NCBI GenBank assembly: GCA_014075215.1
Contig: CP046177.1
Span: 3,720,501 to 3,784,500, forward strand
Reading direction: 5' to 3'
Length of the DNA: 64,000 nucleotides
DNA from: Flavobacteriaceae bacterium
GTDB lineage: Bacteria; Bacteroidota; Bacteroidia; Flavobacteriales; Flavobacteriaceae
Of the stretch, positions 33,672-41,770 are shown piece after piece. The notes beneath the pieces are model-generated. The model worked only from the letters and a program-made list of their open reading frames with translations, made no database searches and was not told the DNA's origin. Numbering within the stretch: position 1 is the stretch's first letter; each line of letters opens with the position of its first letter. The translations under genes and the position numbers were made by a program.

Positions 33672-35234
33672 ATGGCAGGAGGAAAAATTTCCCCAAGACA
33701 GAAGATGATTAACTTGATGTATCTCATTTTTATTGCAATGTTAGCAATACATATGGATAAAAAAGTACTGTCATCTTTTGGTTTTATGAAAGAAAAAATT
33801 GAAGATGCCAATAATGCGAATACCGTAAATATTGATCATATCTTAACTTCTTTAGCAACAAAAGCGAACGATCAGCCCGAAAAGTTTACGCCATTGAATG
33901 ATAAAGCTACTAAAATTCATAAACTCTCTCAAGACCTGTTTAACTTTTTAGAAGCTGTAAAAGATTCTATTCAAGTGGATATAGATGAGGAAGATAAGAA
34001 AGATTACGAATCCATGACATCTATAGATGTGTTGGATGTACTCTTTTTTAAAGGAGACGGGCTTACTGCGACAGGCCGGCAATTTGTAGACAATATCAAT
34101 AATTACAGAGACAGTATACTGTCTGTCTTAGGAACTGATGGAAGCGAAGACCTGAAAATAAATATCAATAAACGGTTCAGCACAAACCCCGACAAATCAG
34201 ATGACGGTAGAGATATTCCATGGATTATCAGCAGATACCAAGGCATGCCCTTGATTACTTCCGTGGCAAATATGACTCAAATTCAGGGAGATATTAAAAA
34301 CACCGAAGTTGAAATATATACAAAGTTATTAGAAGGCCAGCTAGATATAGAAAGTAAATTCACAAGTAATAATTACGAAGGAATTGTAAGTTTGGACAAA
34401 ACAGCTTATTTTTCCGGAGAGCGTGTGAGAGGGAGGGTTGTATTAGGAAGATATGATTCTACTTTAGTTGTAACCAGAGTCAAGTTAGGGAATCAAGATA
34501 TTACCAATAATTTTAAGAACGGACAGGTATTTTTGGATATGCCTGCAGGAAATGTAGGAAATAATAAAACCTTTAAAGGTGTCATTACCTTTATGCAAGA
34601 CGGAAAACCGGAAGACATCCCTTTTGAAAGTGCATTTTCCGTAATTGCCGAGCCCAACGATGCAATTGTTTCAGCCGATAAGATGAATGTGGTATATAGA
34701 GGTTTGGATAACCCTATATCTATTTCTGTGCCCGGTGTGGGGGATAATAGTATTACTCCCAATCCTACAGGAAATAGTAGATTAATCAAAACAGGCTTAG
34801 GGAAGTATATGTTAAGTCCGGGATCCGGAAATGAAGTTACCATTAATGTTTCCGCAAGATTGAGCAGTGGAAAAACGATTAATACCTCGAAAAAGTTTAG
34901 AATTAAAGATATTCCTACGGCGGCAGGAACTGTTAGAAACGATTTTGGAGTAGTGCCTATGCCAAAAACAAGTGTTAATAATGTAACTATTGGTGCGGAA
35001 TTACCGGATTTTGTATTCGATTTACAATTAGATGTCCTAAGTTTCGTTGTTAAAGTACCGGGGCAGCTATCAGTGAGAGTTACGGGAAACAGGTTTAATG
35101 CGAAAGCTAAAAGAGAAATTGCAAAAGCAAGGAGAGGTGATGTCATTACTATTTATGATATCAAAGCCGTAGAAAGCAAGAAAAGAACCCCTATCAAAAA
35201 GGTGTTACCCGTAAGTATAGAAATTACAAATTAA
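33672..35234 (+). CDS. gldM: T9SS/gliding motor protein GldM
   Basis: The protein has 520 aa, the usual length. It starts MAGGKISPRQKMINLMYLIF, with one transmembrane helix (residues 13-32) that sits inside the GldL pentamer. The long periplasmic part comprises four domains ending in an Ig-like domain (KRTPIKKVLPVSIEIT). It links the motor to the GldKN rings and so powers secretion and surface-adhesin movement. It lies between gldL and gldN with 26-37-base gaps. Confidence 0.97.
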   Translation: MAGGKISPRQKMINLMYLIFIAMLAIHMDKKVLSSFGFMKEKIEDANNANTVNIDHILTSLATKANDQPEKFTPLNDKATKIHKLSQDLFNFLEAVKDSIQVDIDEEDKKDYESMTSIDVLDVLFFKGDGLTATGRQFVDNINNYRDSILSVLGTDGSEDLKININKRFSTNPDKSDDGRDIPWIISRYQGMPLITSVANMTQIQGDIKNTEVEIYTKLLEGQLDIESKFTSNNYEGIVSLDKTAYFSGERVRGRVVLGRYDSTLVVTRVKLGNQDITNNFKNGQVFLDMPAGNVGNNKTFKGVITFMQDGKPEDIPFESAFSVIAEPNDAIVSADKMNVVYRGLDNPISISVPGVGDNSITPNPTGNSRLIKTGLGKYMLSPGSGNEVTINVSARLSSGKTINTSKKFRIKDIPTAAGTVRNDFGVVPMPKTSVNNVTIGAELPDFVFDLQLDVLSFVVKVPGQLSVRVTGNRFNAKAKREIAKARRGDVITIYDIKAVESKKRTPIKKVLPVSIEITN

Positions 35235-35260
35235 GAGAAGTTTAAATTTTTAGTAGTATA

Positions 35261-36115
35261 ATGAAGAAGCATATATATATAATAATGGTAAGCTTATTAA
35301 CCACCGGTTATATAAGTGCACAAACCAATTTGTTAAATGCTACAACTGTAGATGAAATTGGTAAAAAAACAGAACAACAAATAGCGGCAGATAACGATGC
35401 TCCTTTACCATACGGGTATATCGATGACAGAGATGTGCTTTGGTCTAAAGTGATCTGGGAATATGTGGACTTAAACCAGAAAATTAACCTGCCGTTATAT
35501 TTCCCTATAGATACTACTAATATTTCAAAAGACAGACGCTCCTTATTCGATACTTTGCTAAAAGGAATCAAAAGCGGAAAGATTGAAAATGTATATTCCG
35601 ATTCTTTTTTTACATCCAAGCTCACTAAAAAAGATATCCGGGAGAAACTTGTCAACACAAGAACAAACGGAGATTATGTAGATACGTTTAATATCCAGAC
35701 CAGAGATATTGAAGCATATATGATTAAAGGAATATGGTATTTTGATAAAAGACAGGGAGAACTCAAATATCGTTTGTTGGGGTTGGCTCCCATGGGAAAA
35801 GATGTACTTACGCTGGGAGTCCAGGAAATAGAAGATAACGAACTCTACGAATTGTTCTGGGTATTTTACCCGAATGCCAGAGAAATACTGCACGAAGCAA
35901 AAGTATTCAACCCAAAAAATTCTTCTATTCCCATTACATACGATCATCTGTTGAATGCAAGGAGATTTAATGGCGTTATCGTCAGAGAGCAAAATGTATA
36001 CGGAAATAGAAAAATTGCCGAATACATCAGAGGAAATTCTTTATTTCAATTGTTAGAAGCTCAAAAAGTAAAAGACAATATCAGAAACAGAGAAATGGAT
36101 ATGTGGAATTACTGA
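35261..36115 (+). CDS. gldN: T9SS/gliding protein GldN
   Basis: The protein has 284 aa. The signal peptide (IYIIMVSLLTTGYISAQ) is followed by NLLNATTVDEIGKKTEQQ. The conserved stretch has PYGYIDDRDVLWSKVIWEYV and LGLAPMGKDVLTLGVQEI, with LFWVFYPNAREILHEAKVFN later, all typical of GldN. It forms rings with GldK in the periplasm and is required for type IX secretion. It is last in the gld operon, with a terminator 60 bases downstream. Confidence 0.97.
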   Translation: MKKHIYIIMVSLLTTGYISAQTNLLNATTVDEIGKKTEQQIAADNDAPLPYGYIDDRDVLWSKVIWEYVDLNQKINLPLYFPIDTTNISKDRRSLFDTLLKGIKSGKIENVYSDSFFTSKLTKKDIREKLVNTRTNGDYVDTFNIQTRDIEAYMIKGIWYFDKRQGELKYRLLGLAPMGKDVLTLGVQEIEDNELYELFWVFYPNAREILHEAKVFNPKNSSIPITYDHLLNARRFNGVIVREQNVYGNRKIAEYIRGNSLFQLLEAQKVKDNIRNREMDMWNY

Positions 36116-36174
36116 CTTTAATACAGTCGAAAAGTTAGAAAGTTGAAAGCCTCAGGTTAAAAACTAAAAAATAG

Positions 36175-36202
36175 AAGCATTTGTAAAAACAGGTGCTTTT
36201 TT
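36175..36202 (+). terminator. terminator after gldN
   Basis: AAGCATTTGT (36175-36184) pairs with ACAGGTGCTT (36189-36198), counting two G-U pairs, around a four-base loop. It is followed by a T-run. It ends the gldKLMN operon. Confidence 0.75.
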
Positions 36203-36243
36203 ATATAGTTGAAAATTGGGCGTAATTCAGTTTATCTTCTAAT

Positions 36244-36317
36244 ACCATTTCTGATTTAAAAATGCTCAAATAAAAAACAGCCATTTTTTAGCAAATTGAA
36301 AAAGTTTAAATGAGTTC
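36244..36317. repeat. chimeric MITE remnant (family 2 end joined to family 3 end)
   Basis: The left part reads ACCATTTCTGATTTAAA and AAACAGCCATTTTTTA, like the right part of MITE family 2 in reverse. The right part, AGCAAATTGAAAAAGTTTAAATGAGTTC (36290-36317, described by its ends AGCAAATTG and TGAGTTC), is the end of family 3. The two are joined at about 36290. It directly borders the SymE relict. Confidence 0.75.
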
Positions 36318-36499
36318 AACTAAAAATATATTGGAAATACCAATCTCGTGATTGGAAAAGATATATTATTGTTCCAGAAATTCGATTGGAGGGGAAATGG
36401 TTGAAAGAACTTGGATTTGAAATCGGAAAAGAAATTGAAGCCGAGCAACAAAAGAATAAATTGATTATCACGTTGACGGACAAAAAGCAAGAAAAATAA
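36314..36499 (+). pseudogene. SymE-like toxin, start removed
   Basis: A 61-codon open frame begins right after an in-frame TGA within the MITE end and has no usable start codon. It reads YIIVPEIRLEGKWLKELGFE, then IGKEIEAEQQKNKLIITL, matching the SymE AbrB-like fold (P-x-IRLxGxWLxxxGFxxG). SymE proteins are endoribonuclease-like toxins of type I modules, often carried as cassettes. MITE insertion removed the start. An attC-like dyad lies just after the stop. Confidence 0.75.
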
Positions 36500-36508
36500 C
36501 TGGGCACA

Positions 36509-36558
36509 TTAACTAAGCGTATGTTGCGCCGATAGGCCAGCAATATACGCCTTGTTAA
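36509..36558. repeat. attC-like imperfect inverted repeat
   Basis: TTAACTAAGCGTATGTTGC and GCAATATACGCCTTGTTAA pair in 15 of 19 positions around a 12-base spacer containing GGC/GCC. Imperfect arms ending in AAC...GTT, placed 10 bases after a small toxin gene, are features of integron cassette recombination sites. The outer bases do not match the R-box consensus fully, and no integrase gene is in the window. Confidence 0.55.
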
Positions 36559-36756
36559 CTGATCCGTTCCGGTCAGCCCAAGCTATGGGTAAAACGATTT
36601 TTTTTGCGGATTTTATGTCTAGTAGTAGTCCGCTGTAGTGAAGCTATTTGTTTGGTGAAGTATTCTTAAATAGGCGATGCCAAGCATTTTAGTAGTTCTA
36701 TTTTGTTTGGTAGTGCTAGTTTTGGGTCAAGCAAAAAAGTTGTGGGATTTAGATTT

Positions 36757-37746
36757 TTACGCATAAATTTTAGATAGTCTGAATAGGAAGAAAGGAACAG
36801 ATCTTACGCCTCTAAATTGTAGTCTAAAAGTTTTTATTTTAGCATTAAAAGATTCAGCAGAAGCATTGGTACTTCTATTATCAAAGAAATTTAAGATGCT
36901 TCGATAATGACTTTGTATTGATCTAGCTACTGTTCCAAAACTTTTACTGAACTCTGATTTTTCTACCTTATCATACCATCTAGCTAGTTTTGTATATGCT
37001 ACCGCCTTGTCTTTTGTCTTTTGATAAATCGTTGCCAGTTCTCTAGTAAGCTTATAAGCTCGTTCCAAGTTGGGGTATCTTTCAAAGAGTAATTCTGCTC
37101 TAAATTTTTGTTTGGCTGTCCATTTGTTAGGGGCTTTAAAGAGTAAATACCTACTTCTAGCTAGTAGTTGTTTGGGAGTATCTCCATTGTCAAGGATATT
37201 CGGTTTAAAGTTTTTTCCTGTTTCTTTAGCCAATGCTATTTCATTATTTTCTTGTTCTATGGTTTTCCATCTATACTGTATTCGAATTTCTTGCAAGGCA
37301 TCATAAGCTCGTTTTTGTACATGAAATCGGTCTGTGACCTGAGTAGCTTTAGGAAAGGCTTTTTTAGCAATCTTTTCCATAGTAGGTGCCATATCCAAAG
37401 TGATTTCTTCTACTAAATATCGGTCTTTACTTGGAATTTTCCTTAACACTTCTATGACTCGTTCACTTTGTGTGGTAGCTACTATGGCTACTAAACTGCC
37501 TCGTTTTCCTTTACCTGCTTTGTTGGTAATCACTGTATAGAGCTCGCCTTGAGTAAGTGCTACTTCATCAATACTTAAATGAGTTCCTATATTCTTCTTA
37601 AAAAGCAGCCATTGGTCGGCATGAGCTAATTGATCCCAAGTCAAAAAGTTACTTAAATGATTGCGATATTGTTCTTCTAATCGCTTGCCGTTAAGGTGAT
37701 AGTAGGTAGATAAACTTTTACAACTTACTGGAATACTATCTAACAA
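36757..37746 (-). CDS. ISAon1-family transposase (DDE_Tnp_ISL3)
   Basis: The protein has 329 aa. The DDE fold shows GTHLSIDEVALTQGELYTV (first Asp), EITLDMAPTMEKIAKKAFP with TQVTDRFHVQKRAYDALQEI (second Asp), and STNASAESFNAKIKTFRLQF (Glu). These are the standard motifs of ISL3-type transposases. The start overlaps the preceding small gene by 11 bases, so the two products are coupled or joined by frameshift. It looks intact. Confidence 0.92.
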   Translation of the reverse strand: MLDSIPVSCKSLSTYYHLNGKRLEEQYRNHLSNFLTWDQLAHADQWLLFKKNIGTHLSIDEVALTQGELYTVITNKAGKGKRGSLVAIVATTQSERVIEVLRKIPSKDRYLVEEITLDMAPTMEKIAKKAFPKATQVTDRFHVQKRAYDALQEIRIQYRWKTIEQENNEIALAKETGKNFKPNILDNGDTPKQLLARSRYLLFKAPNKWTAKQKFRAELLFERYPNLERAYKLTRELATIYQKTKDKAVAYTKLARWYDKVEKSEFSKSFGTVARSIQSHYRSILNFFDNRSTNASAESFNAKIKTFRLQFRGVRSVPFFLFRLSKIYA

Positions 37747-38083
37747 GCCTCTTTAAAAAAAGAGAGAACTCTTCTGTCATTCGAGTTCCCTTTGCTACCA
37801 AATTCCAATCTCTTGAGAATACTTCTGAGGTATCAACATCTAACCATCGTCTACGTTTTACTTGTAAAAAACAAGCCTTGTTACGTACTGGAAAATCTTG
37901 AATATCTACTACTGGGTAAAATCCTTTGGAATGTAATTTACGATGAGATAACTCATCTGGTTGTATAGGTTTTTCTTCTAAAACCAAAGTAAGTTTGTTC
38001 GTTGAATCTTTTACCTCTTTAAGTTCAAAGTAATCTAAAATACCTTCGGGTAAAAAATGCTTCAGGAGCTCTTGTGTATGCAT
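37736..38083 (-). CDS. ISAon1-family transposase N-terminal region protein
   Basis: The protein has 115 aa. It starts MHTQELLKHFLPEGILDYFE and contains HRKLHSKGFYPVVDIQDFPV and RRRWLDVDTSEVFSRDW. These are the separately encoded N-terminal part of ISAon1-type transposases, likely DNA-end binding. It lies immediately upstream of the catalytic gene on the same strand. Confidence 0.88.
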   Translation of the reverse strand: MHTQELLKHFLPEGILDYFELKEVKDSTNKLTLVLEEKPIQPDELSHRKLHSKGFYPVVDIQDFPVRNKACFLQVKRRRWLDVDTSEVFSRDWNLVAKGTRMTEEFSLFLKRLVR

Positions 38084-38182
38084 TTGAATTTTTAAACCAA
38101 AACTCTAAAAAATTAACCTACTCCACAAACTTTTTGCTTGATCCAAAGTTTTTAGTACTAGTTTTGGTTTTTCTTCCATTTT

Positions 38183-38902
38183 AAGCAGGTAGTTCGTACA
38201 GTAAACCAAACAATGGTACTCACCTACTTTGAGATTGGTAGACAAATCGTAGAAGAAGAGCAGCAAGGAAAAGAACGTGCAGAATTCGGAAAAGAGTTAA
38301 TCAAAGGACTTTCGGAAGTTTTGACTAAGGAATTTGGCAAAGGATTTTCAATTACGAATCTTAAGCGAATGAAATCCTTTTATCTCACCTATCAAAAAGG
38401 TCATACACTGTCTGACCAATCTGAAAAAGGTCAGACAACGTCTGCCATTTTCCCATTGAGTTAGTCGCACTACATAAAACTGATGCGAATAGATGATGAA
38501 GATGAACGCAAATTCTATGAAATTGAAGCTCAAAAGAACAACTGGAGCGTAAGAGAACTAAACAGACAATACGACTCTGCCCTTTACACTCGACTTGCTT
38601 TGAGCAGAGACAAGGATAAGGTAAAAGAACTTTCTGAAAAAGGACTTGTCGTAAACAAGCCACAAGATGCTATAAAACACCAAGATATTGGGCAGATGCA
38701 AATGTATATGAACTATTACGACCGTAAAATCAGAATGGAAGAAGAAAATCCGACTATAGGAATAATCCTTTGCCAAAGCAAGAGTGAATCCGTAGTAGAA
38801 TACACTTTACCCGAAAACAATGAGCAAATTTTCGCAAGTAAATATCAAACCGCACTGCCAAGCAAACAAGAATTAAAGCAATGGATAGAAAGCCAACGCT
38901 AA
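38183..38902 (+). pseudogene. DUF1016/YhcG-type PDDEXK nuclease, nonsense plus core deletion
   Basis: The 5' end is lost to the IS. The frame reads VLTYFEIGRQIVEEEQQG and FSITNLKRMKSFYLTYQ (DUF1016 N-domain). It meets a TAG at 38462-38464 where the family has Trp (LSxSHY), and continues in the same frame with LMRIDDEDERKFYEIEAQ. After NKPQDAIK it jumps to HQDIGQMQMYMNYYDR, missing about 60 residues that hold the PD-(D/E)xK catalytic core. It ends TLPENNEQIFASKYQTALP. Three separate lesions make it dead. It was probably a mobile-element or defence nuclease. Confidence 0.88.
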
Positions 38903-39250
38903 AGTCATACACATTGGCCAGTTGCACGAAGCCAATACACAAGGCAAAACTTGCCAAAGAGTATGCCTTTTCCAATCCAAGCCAAATGAAAAAATACGCC
39001 CTACAACAAGGTAAAAAAAATTGCTGCCTTTTTTCGGTTTGAAAAATTATGATTACTTTTAAACCAAGTAATAAAGATGAAAAATTATTATTTCAAAAAT
39101 AACAACTTTTCATATACTAGACCGTTTAAATGAGTTCATAAAGTTCCCGGCAATTTATATTAAAAAAACAAATACTTAATCTGATCTAACTCTTTCTAAC
39201 TTTTCAACTTTCCAACAATATTATATCATATTAACTTTTATTTTTGATAT
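38903..39250. other. 348-base accessory junction
   Basis: No gene is seen. It contains a MITE family 3 end (GTTTAAATGAGTTC at 39124-39137) without its partner. The remainder is AT-rich. The first 80 bases after the DUF1016 stop hold short repeated words (GCCAATACACAAGGC, ACTTGCC) that look like imported DNA. A TATTTTTG box at 39239-39246 precedes the next start by 4 bases and may be a -7 element. Confidence 0.45.
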
Positions 39251-40306
39251 ATGAATTCAGGAAATTTTAAAGTAGATTATATTATTATAGGATTAGGTTT
39301 GGCAGGAATAGCCTTTGCAGAACAGCTACAGAAAGAAAATAAAACTTTTATTGTTTTTGAAAATGAATCCGAGACAGCTTCCCTGGTAGCCGGAGGGGTT
39401 TATAATCCTGTTATTTTAAAGCGCTTTACACCTGTTTGGAATGCAACAGAGCAACTAAAAATAGCAGTACCTTTTTATACATCTTTAGAAAAAAAATTAC
39501 ACATAAAAATACATACTTCATTTCCTCTAAAGAAAGTTTTTAAATCTATTGAAGATCAAAATAACTGGTTTACTGCCTCTGATAAACCTGTGCTTTCTCA
39601 ACACATGAATCCCAAAATCTCAAAGGAAAAAATAGAAGGTATTATTGGAGATTATGGTTTTGGTGAAGTTTATGGAACAGGTCGGATTGATACTAAAAAA
39701 TTAATAGTAGCCTATAGAAAATATCTTGAAGATAAAGATCAAATCAGATATGAGAATTTTGAATATAGAGCATTGGAAGTTCAAAAGAGTGCTGTTTATT
39801 ATAAAAACATTACATCTCGGTATATTGTTTTTTCCGAAGGTTGTGGCATTGCAAACAATCCGTTTTTTAATCACCTGCCATTGAATGGAGTAAAAGGAGA
39901 GTTGCTGACGATCCATGCACCTGATTTACATATTGATTTTCTCTTAAAATCAACATTATTTCTATTGCCTTTGGGGAATAACTATTATAAGGCAGGGGCA
40001 ACCTTTAATTGGAAAGACAAAACATGGACAGCTTCTGAAGAAGGAAGAGAGGAGCTAATAGAAAAGCTTAAAAACGTTATAGATGTTCCATATACGGTAG
40101 TAAAACAGTCGGCAGGAATCAGACCCACCGTAAAAGACAGAAGGCCATTGGTTGGAACTCATCTTAAATATAAAAACATGGGAGTTTTAAATGGTTTGGG
40201 AACAAGAGGTGTTATGACAGCACCTAAGATGGCTCATGAGCTTTTTAGCCATATGGAATACGGAACCGAGTTAAACGCGGAAATAAATATAAAACGGTTT
40301 TTGTAA
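39251..40306 (+). CDS. FAD-dependent oxidoreductase (DAO family)
   Basis: The protein has 351 aa. The N-terminal Rossmann motif IIIGLGLAGIAFAEQL (GxGxxG) binds FAD. SLVAGGVYNPVILKRFTPVW follows, then the DAO fold with GELLTIHAPDLHIDF and the C-terminal GIRPTVKDRRPLVG and GLGTRGVMTAPKMA motifs. It is probably a D-amino-acid or glycine-oxidase-like enzyme; the substrate cannot be read. It converges on tig with a 3-base gap. It is intact. Confidence 0.88.
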   Translation: MNSGNFKVDYIIIGLGLAGIAFAEQLQKENKTFIVFENESETASLVAGGVYNPVILKRFTPVWNATEQLKIAVPFYTSLEKKLHIKIHTSFPLKKVFKSIEDQNNWFTASDKPVLSQHMNPKISKEKIEGIIGDYGFGEVYGTGRIDTKKLIVAYRKYLEDKDQIRYENFEYRALEVQKSAVYYKNITSRYIVFSEGCGIANNPFFNHLPLNGVKGELLTIHAPDLHIDFLLKSTLFLLPLGNNYYKAGATFNWKDKTWTASEEGREELIEKLKNVIDVPYTVVKQSAGIRPTVKDRRPLVGTHLKYKNMGVLNGLGTRGVMTAPKMAHELFSHMEYGTELNAEINIKRFL

Positions 40307-40309
40307 TAC

Positions 40310-41632
40310 CTATTTATAAACTTCTTTTACAAAGTCTTCATACGTTACTTCTTTTATCTTAAAAGACATATTTGCTTTGTAAAAAGCTAATAATTTTTGA
40401 GAGAACAGTTGTTCTTCCAATTTTTTCGCCTCTTCCTGATTTGCTAAAATCCTATTTGCAATATCCTCCAATTCTTTTTCTTCGGGATTCAAATTTCCAA
40501 ATTGAGCCATTTGATTTTTAATATAGCTTTTGGCATACTCTTTTAATTCTTCATGATCTAATTTGATATCATGATCTTTTATAATTTTTTCCTGAATCAA
40601 TTGATACTTCAAGCCTTTTTCAGATTTGGCATACTCTTCCGATGCCTGCTCTTCTGTTAATGTTTCTTCTGCAGAACCGGCAATCCATTTTTGCAGGAAT
40701 CCAGCAGGCAGATCAAATGTTGTATTTTCAATTAAATACTCCGTTATGGCGTTTAAAAGCTGCTGGTCTGCTTGTTGTAAAAACTGTTGTTCGGCATCTT
40801 TCTTAATTCTATTTCTCAATTCGGTAACTGTTTTTACGCTGCCATCAGCAAACAGTTTATTAAATAGTTCCTGATCTAAGTCTGTCAATTCAATTTCGGT
40901 AATTTCTTCAATGGTATAAGAAACCGTAGTATCCAAATCACCGGCAGTTTCACGATTTACTCCCAAAGCTCCGGCCAATTTGTGGTCGTTTATAAACAAT
41001 CCTTTTGTTTTTAGTGTCAAAACATCACCTACTTTTGCTCCTGTAAACTTTTTTAGATTCAATTTCTCTTTGATGTCTTTAAGTGAAATTGTAGCTTTTT
41101 TGTTTATTTCTTTTTCTTCATTGACAAAAGTTCCTGTAACATTAGCATTTTCCGTTACGATATCTACGGTCGACATTTTTCCATAATGAGATTGTAAATT
41201 GATTATTTCTCTGTCGATAAAAGCATCTTCCGCAACAATTTTATACTGTGTTACTTTGTTTTTAGCTCTTAGATTTACATCAAACTCAGGAGCTAACCCC
41301 AGTTCAAATTCAAAAGAAAAAGTTTCCGAATCCCAAGAAAAATCATCCTGCACTTTAGGCATCGGATTTCCTAAAATAGCTAATTTTTCTTCTACGAGAA
41401 ACTTACTTAAAGAAGTTTGCAACAATTTGTTTATCTCGTCTATCATTACGGATTTACCATATTGCTTTTTAACCATTCCCATGGGCACATGCCCTTTTCT
41501 AAACCCGGGAACAATTGCTTTTTTACGGTAATTATTCAGTATTTCCGTTACCTTATCCTGATAGTCATCAGCAACAATATCTACTTTGACAATTGCATTT
41601 AATGCATCTACATTTTCTTTTGTAATATTCAT
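40310..41632 (-). CDS. tig: trigger factor
   Basis: The protein has 440 aa. The ribosome-binding N-domain is present with the signature PGFRKGHVPMGMVKKQYG (the GFRxGxxP loop). The middle domain (residues about 150-240) is diverged from the FKBP fold, as in other Bacteroidota, and the C-terminal chaperone arms are helical (LPAGFLQKWIAGSAEETLTE, YAKSYIKNQMAQFGN). It binds nascent chains at the exit tunnel. It is monocistronic. Confidence 0.95.
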   Translation of the reverse strand: MNITKENVDALNAIVKVDIVADDYQDKVTEILNNYRKKAIVPGFRKGHVPMGMVKKQYGKSVMIDEINKLLQTSLSKFLVEEKLAILGNPMPKVQDDFSWDSETFSFEFELGLAPEFDVNLRAKNKVTQYKIVAEDAFIDREIINLQSHYGKMSTVDIVTENANVTGTFVNEEKEINKKATISLKDIKEKLNLKKFTGAKVGDVLTLKTKGLFINDHKLAGALGVNRETAGDLDTTVSYTIEEITEIELTDLDQELFNKLFADGSVKTVTELRNRIKKDAEQQFLQQADQQLLNAITEYLIENTTFDLPAGFLQKWIAGSAEETLTEEQASEEYAKSEKGLKYQLIQEKIIKDHDIKLDHEELKEYAKSYIKNQMAQFGNLNPEEKELEDIANRILANQEEAKKLEEQLFSQKLLAFYKANMSFKIKEVTYEDFVKEVYK

Positions 41633-41770
41633 TTATGTATAATTGACTGTTTGTTTCAAACTTAAAATCAATAAATCTGTAAAATTGGCTGCAAAATTAC
41701 GTCTTTTTATAAAATTAGCAAAGCTTACTCAGTGTACTAATGAATCAATGTACATTGACACATTGACTCA

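Larger units (their letters stand above)
36724..38144 (-). mobile_element. ISAon1-type (ISL3-related) element, 1421 bp
   Basis: The ends are inverted repeats: GGGTCAAGCAAAAAAGTT at the left and, reversed, GGATCAAGCAAAAAGTTTG at the right. Two overlapping genes inside are both on the minus strand. A clear target duplication was not found; the near repeats TAGTGCTAGTTTTGG (left flank) and TAGTACTAGTTTTGG (38155-) are noted. It truncates the DUF1016 gene to its right. Confidence 0.85.

Noticed and set aside
38213..38902. Two separate DUF1016 genes
   Set aside because: Both are in the same frame and separated by one TAG replacing a conserved Trp.
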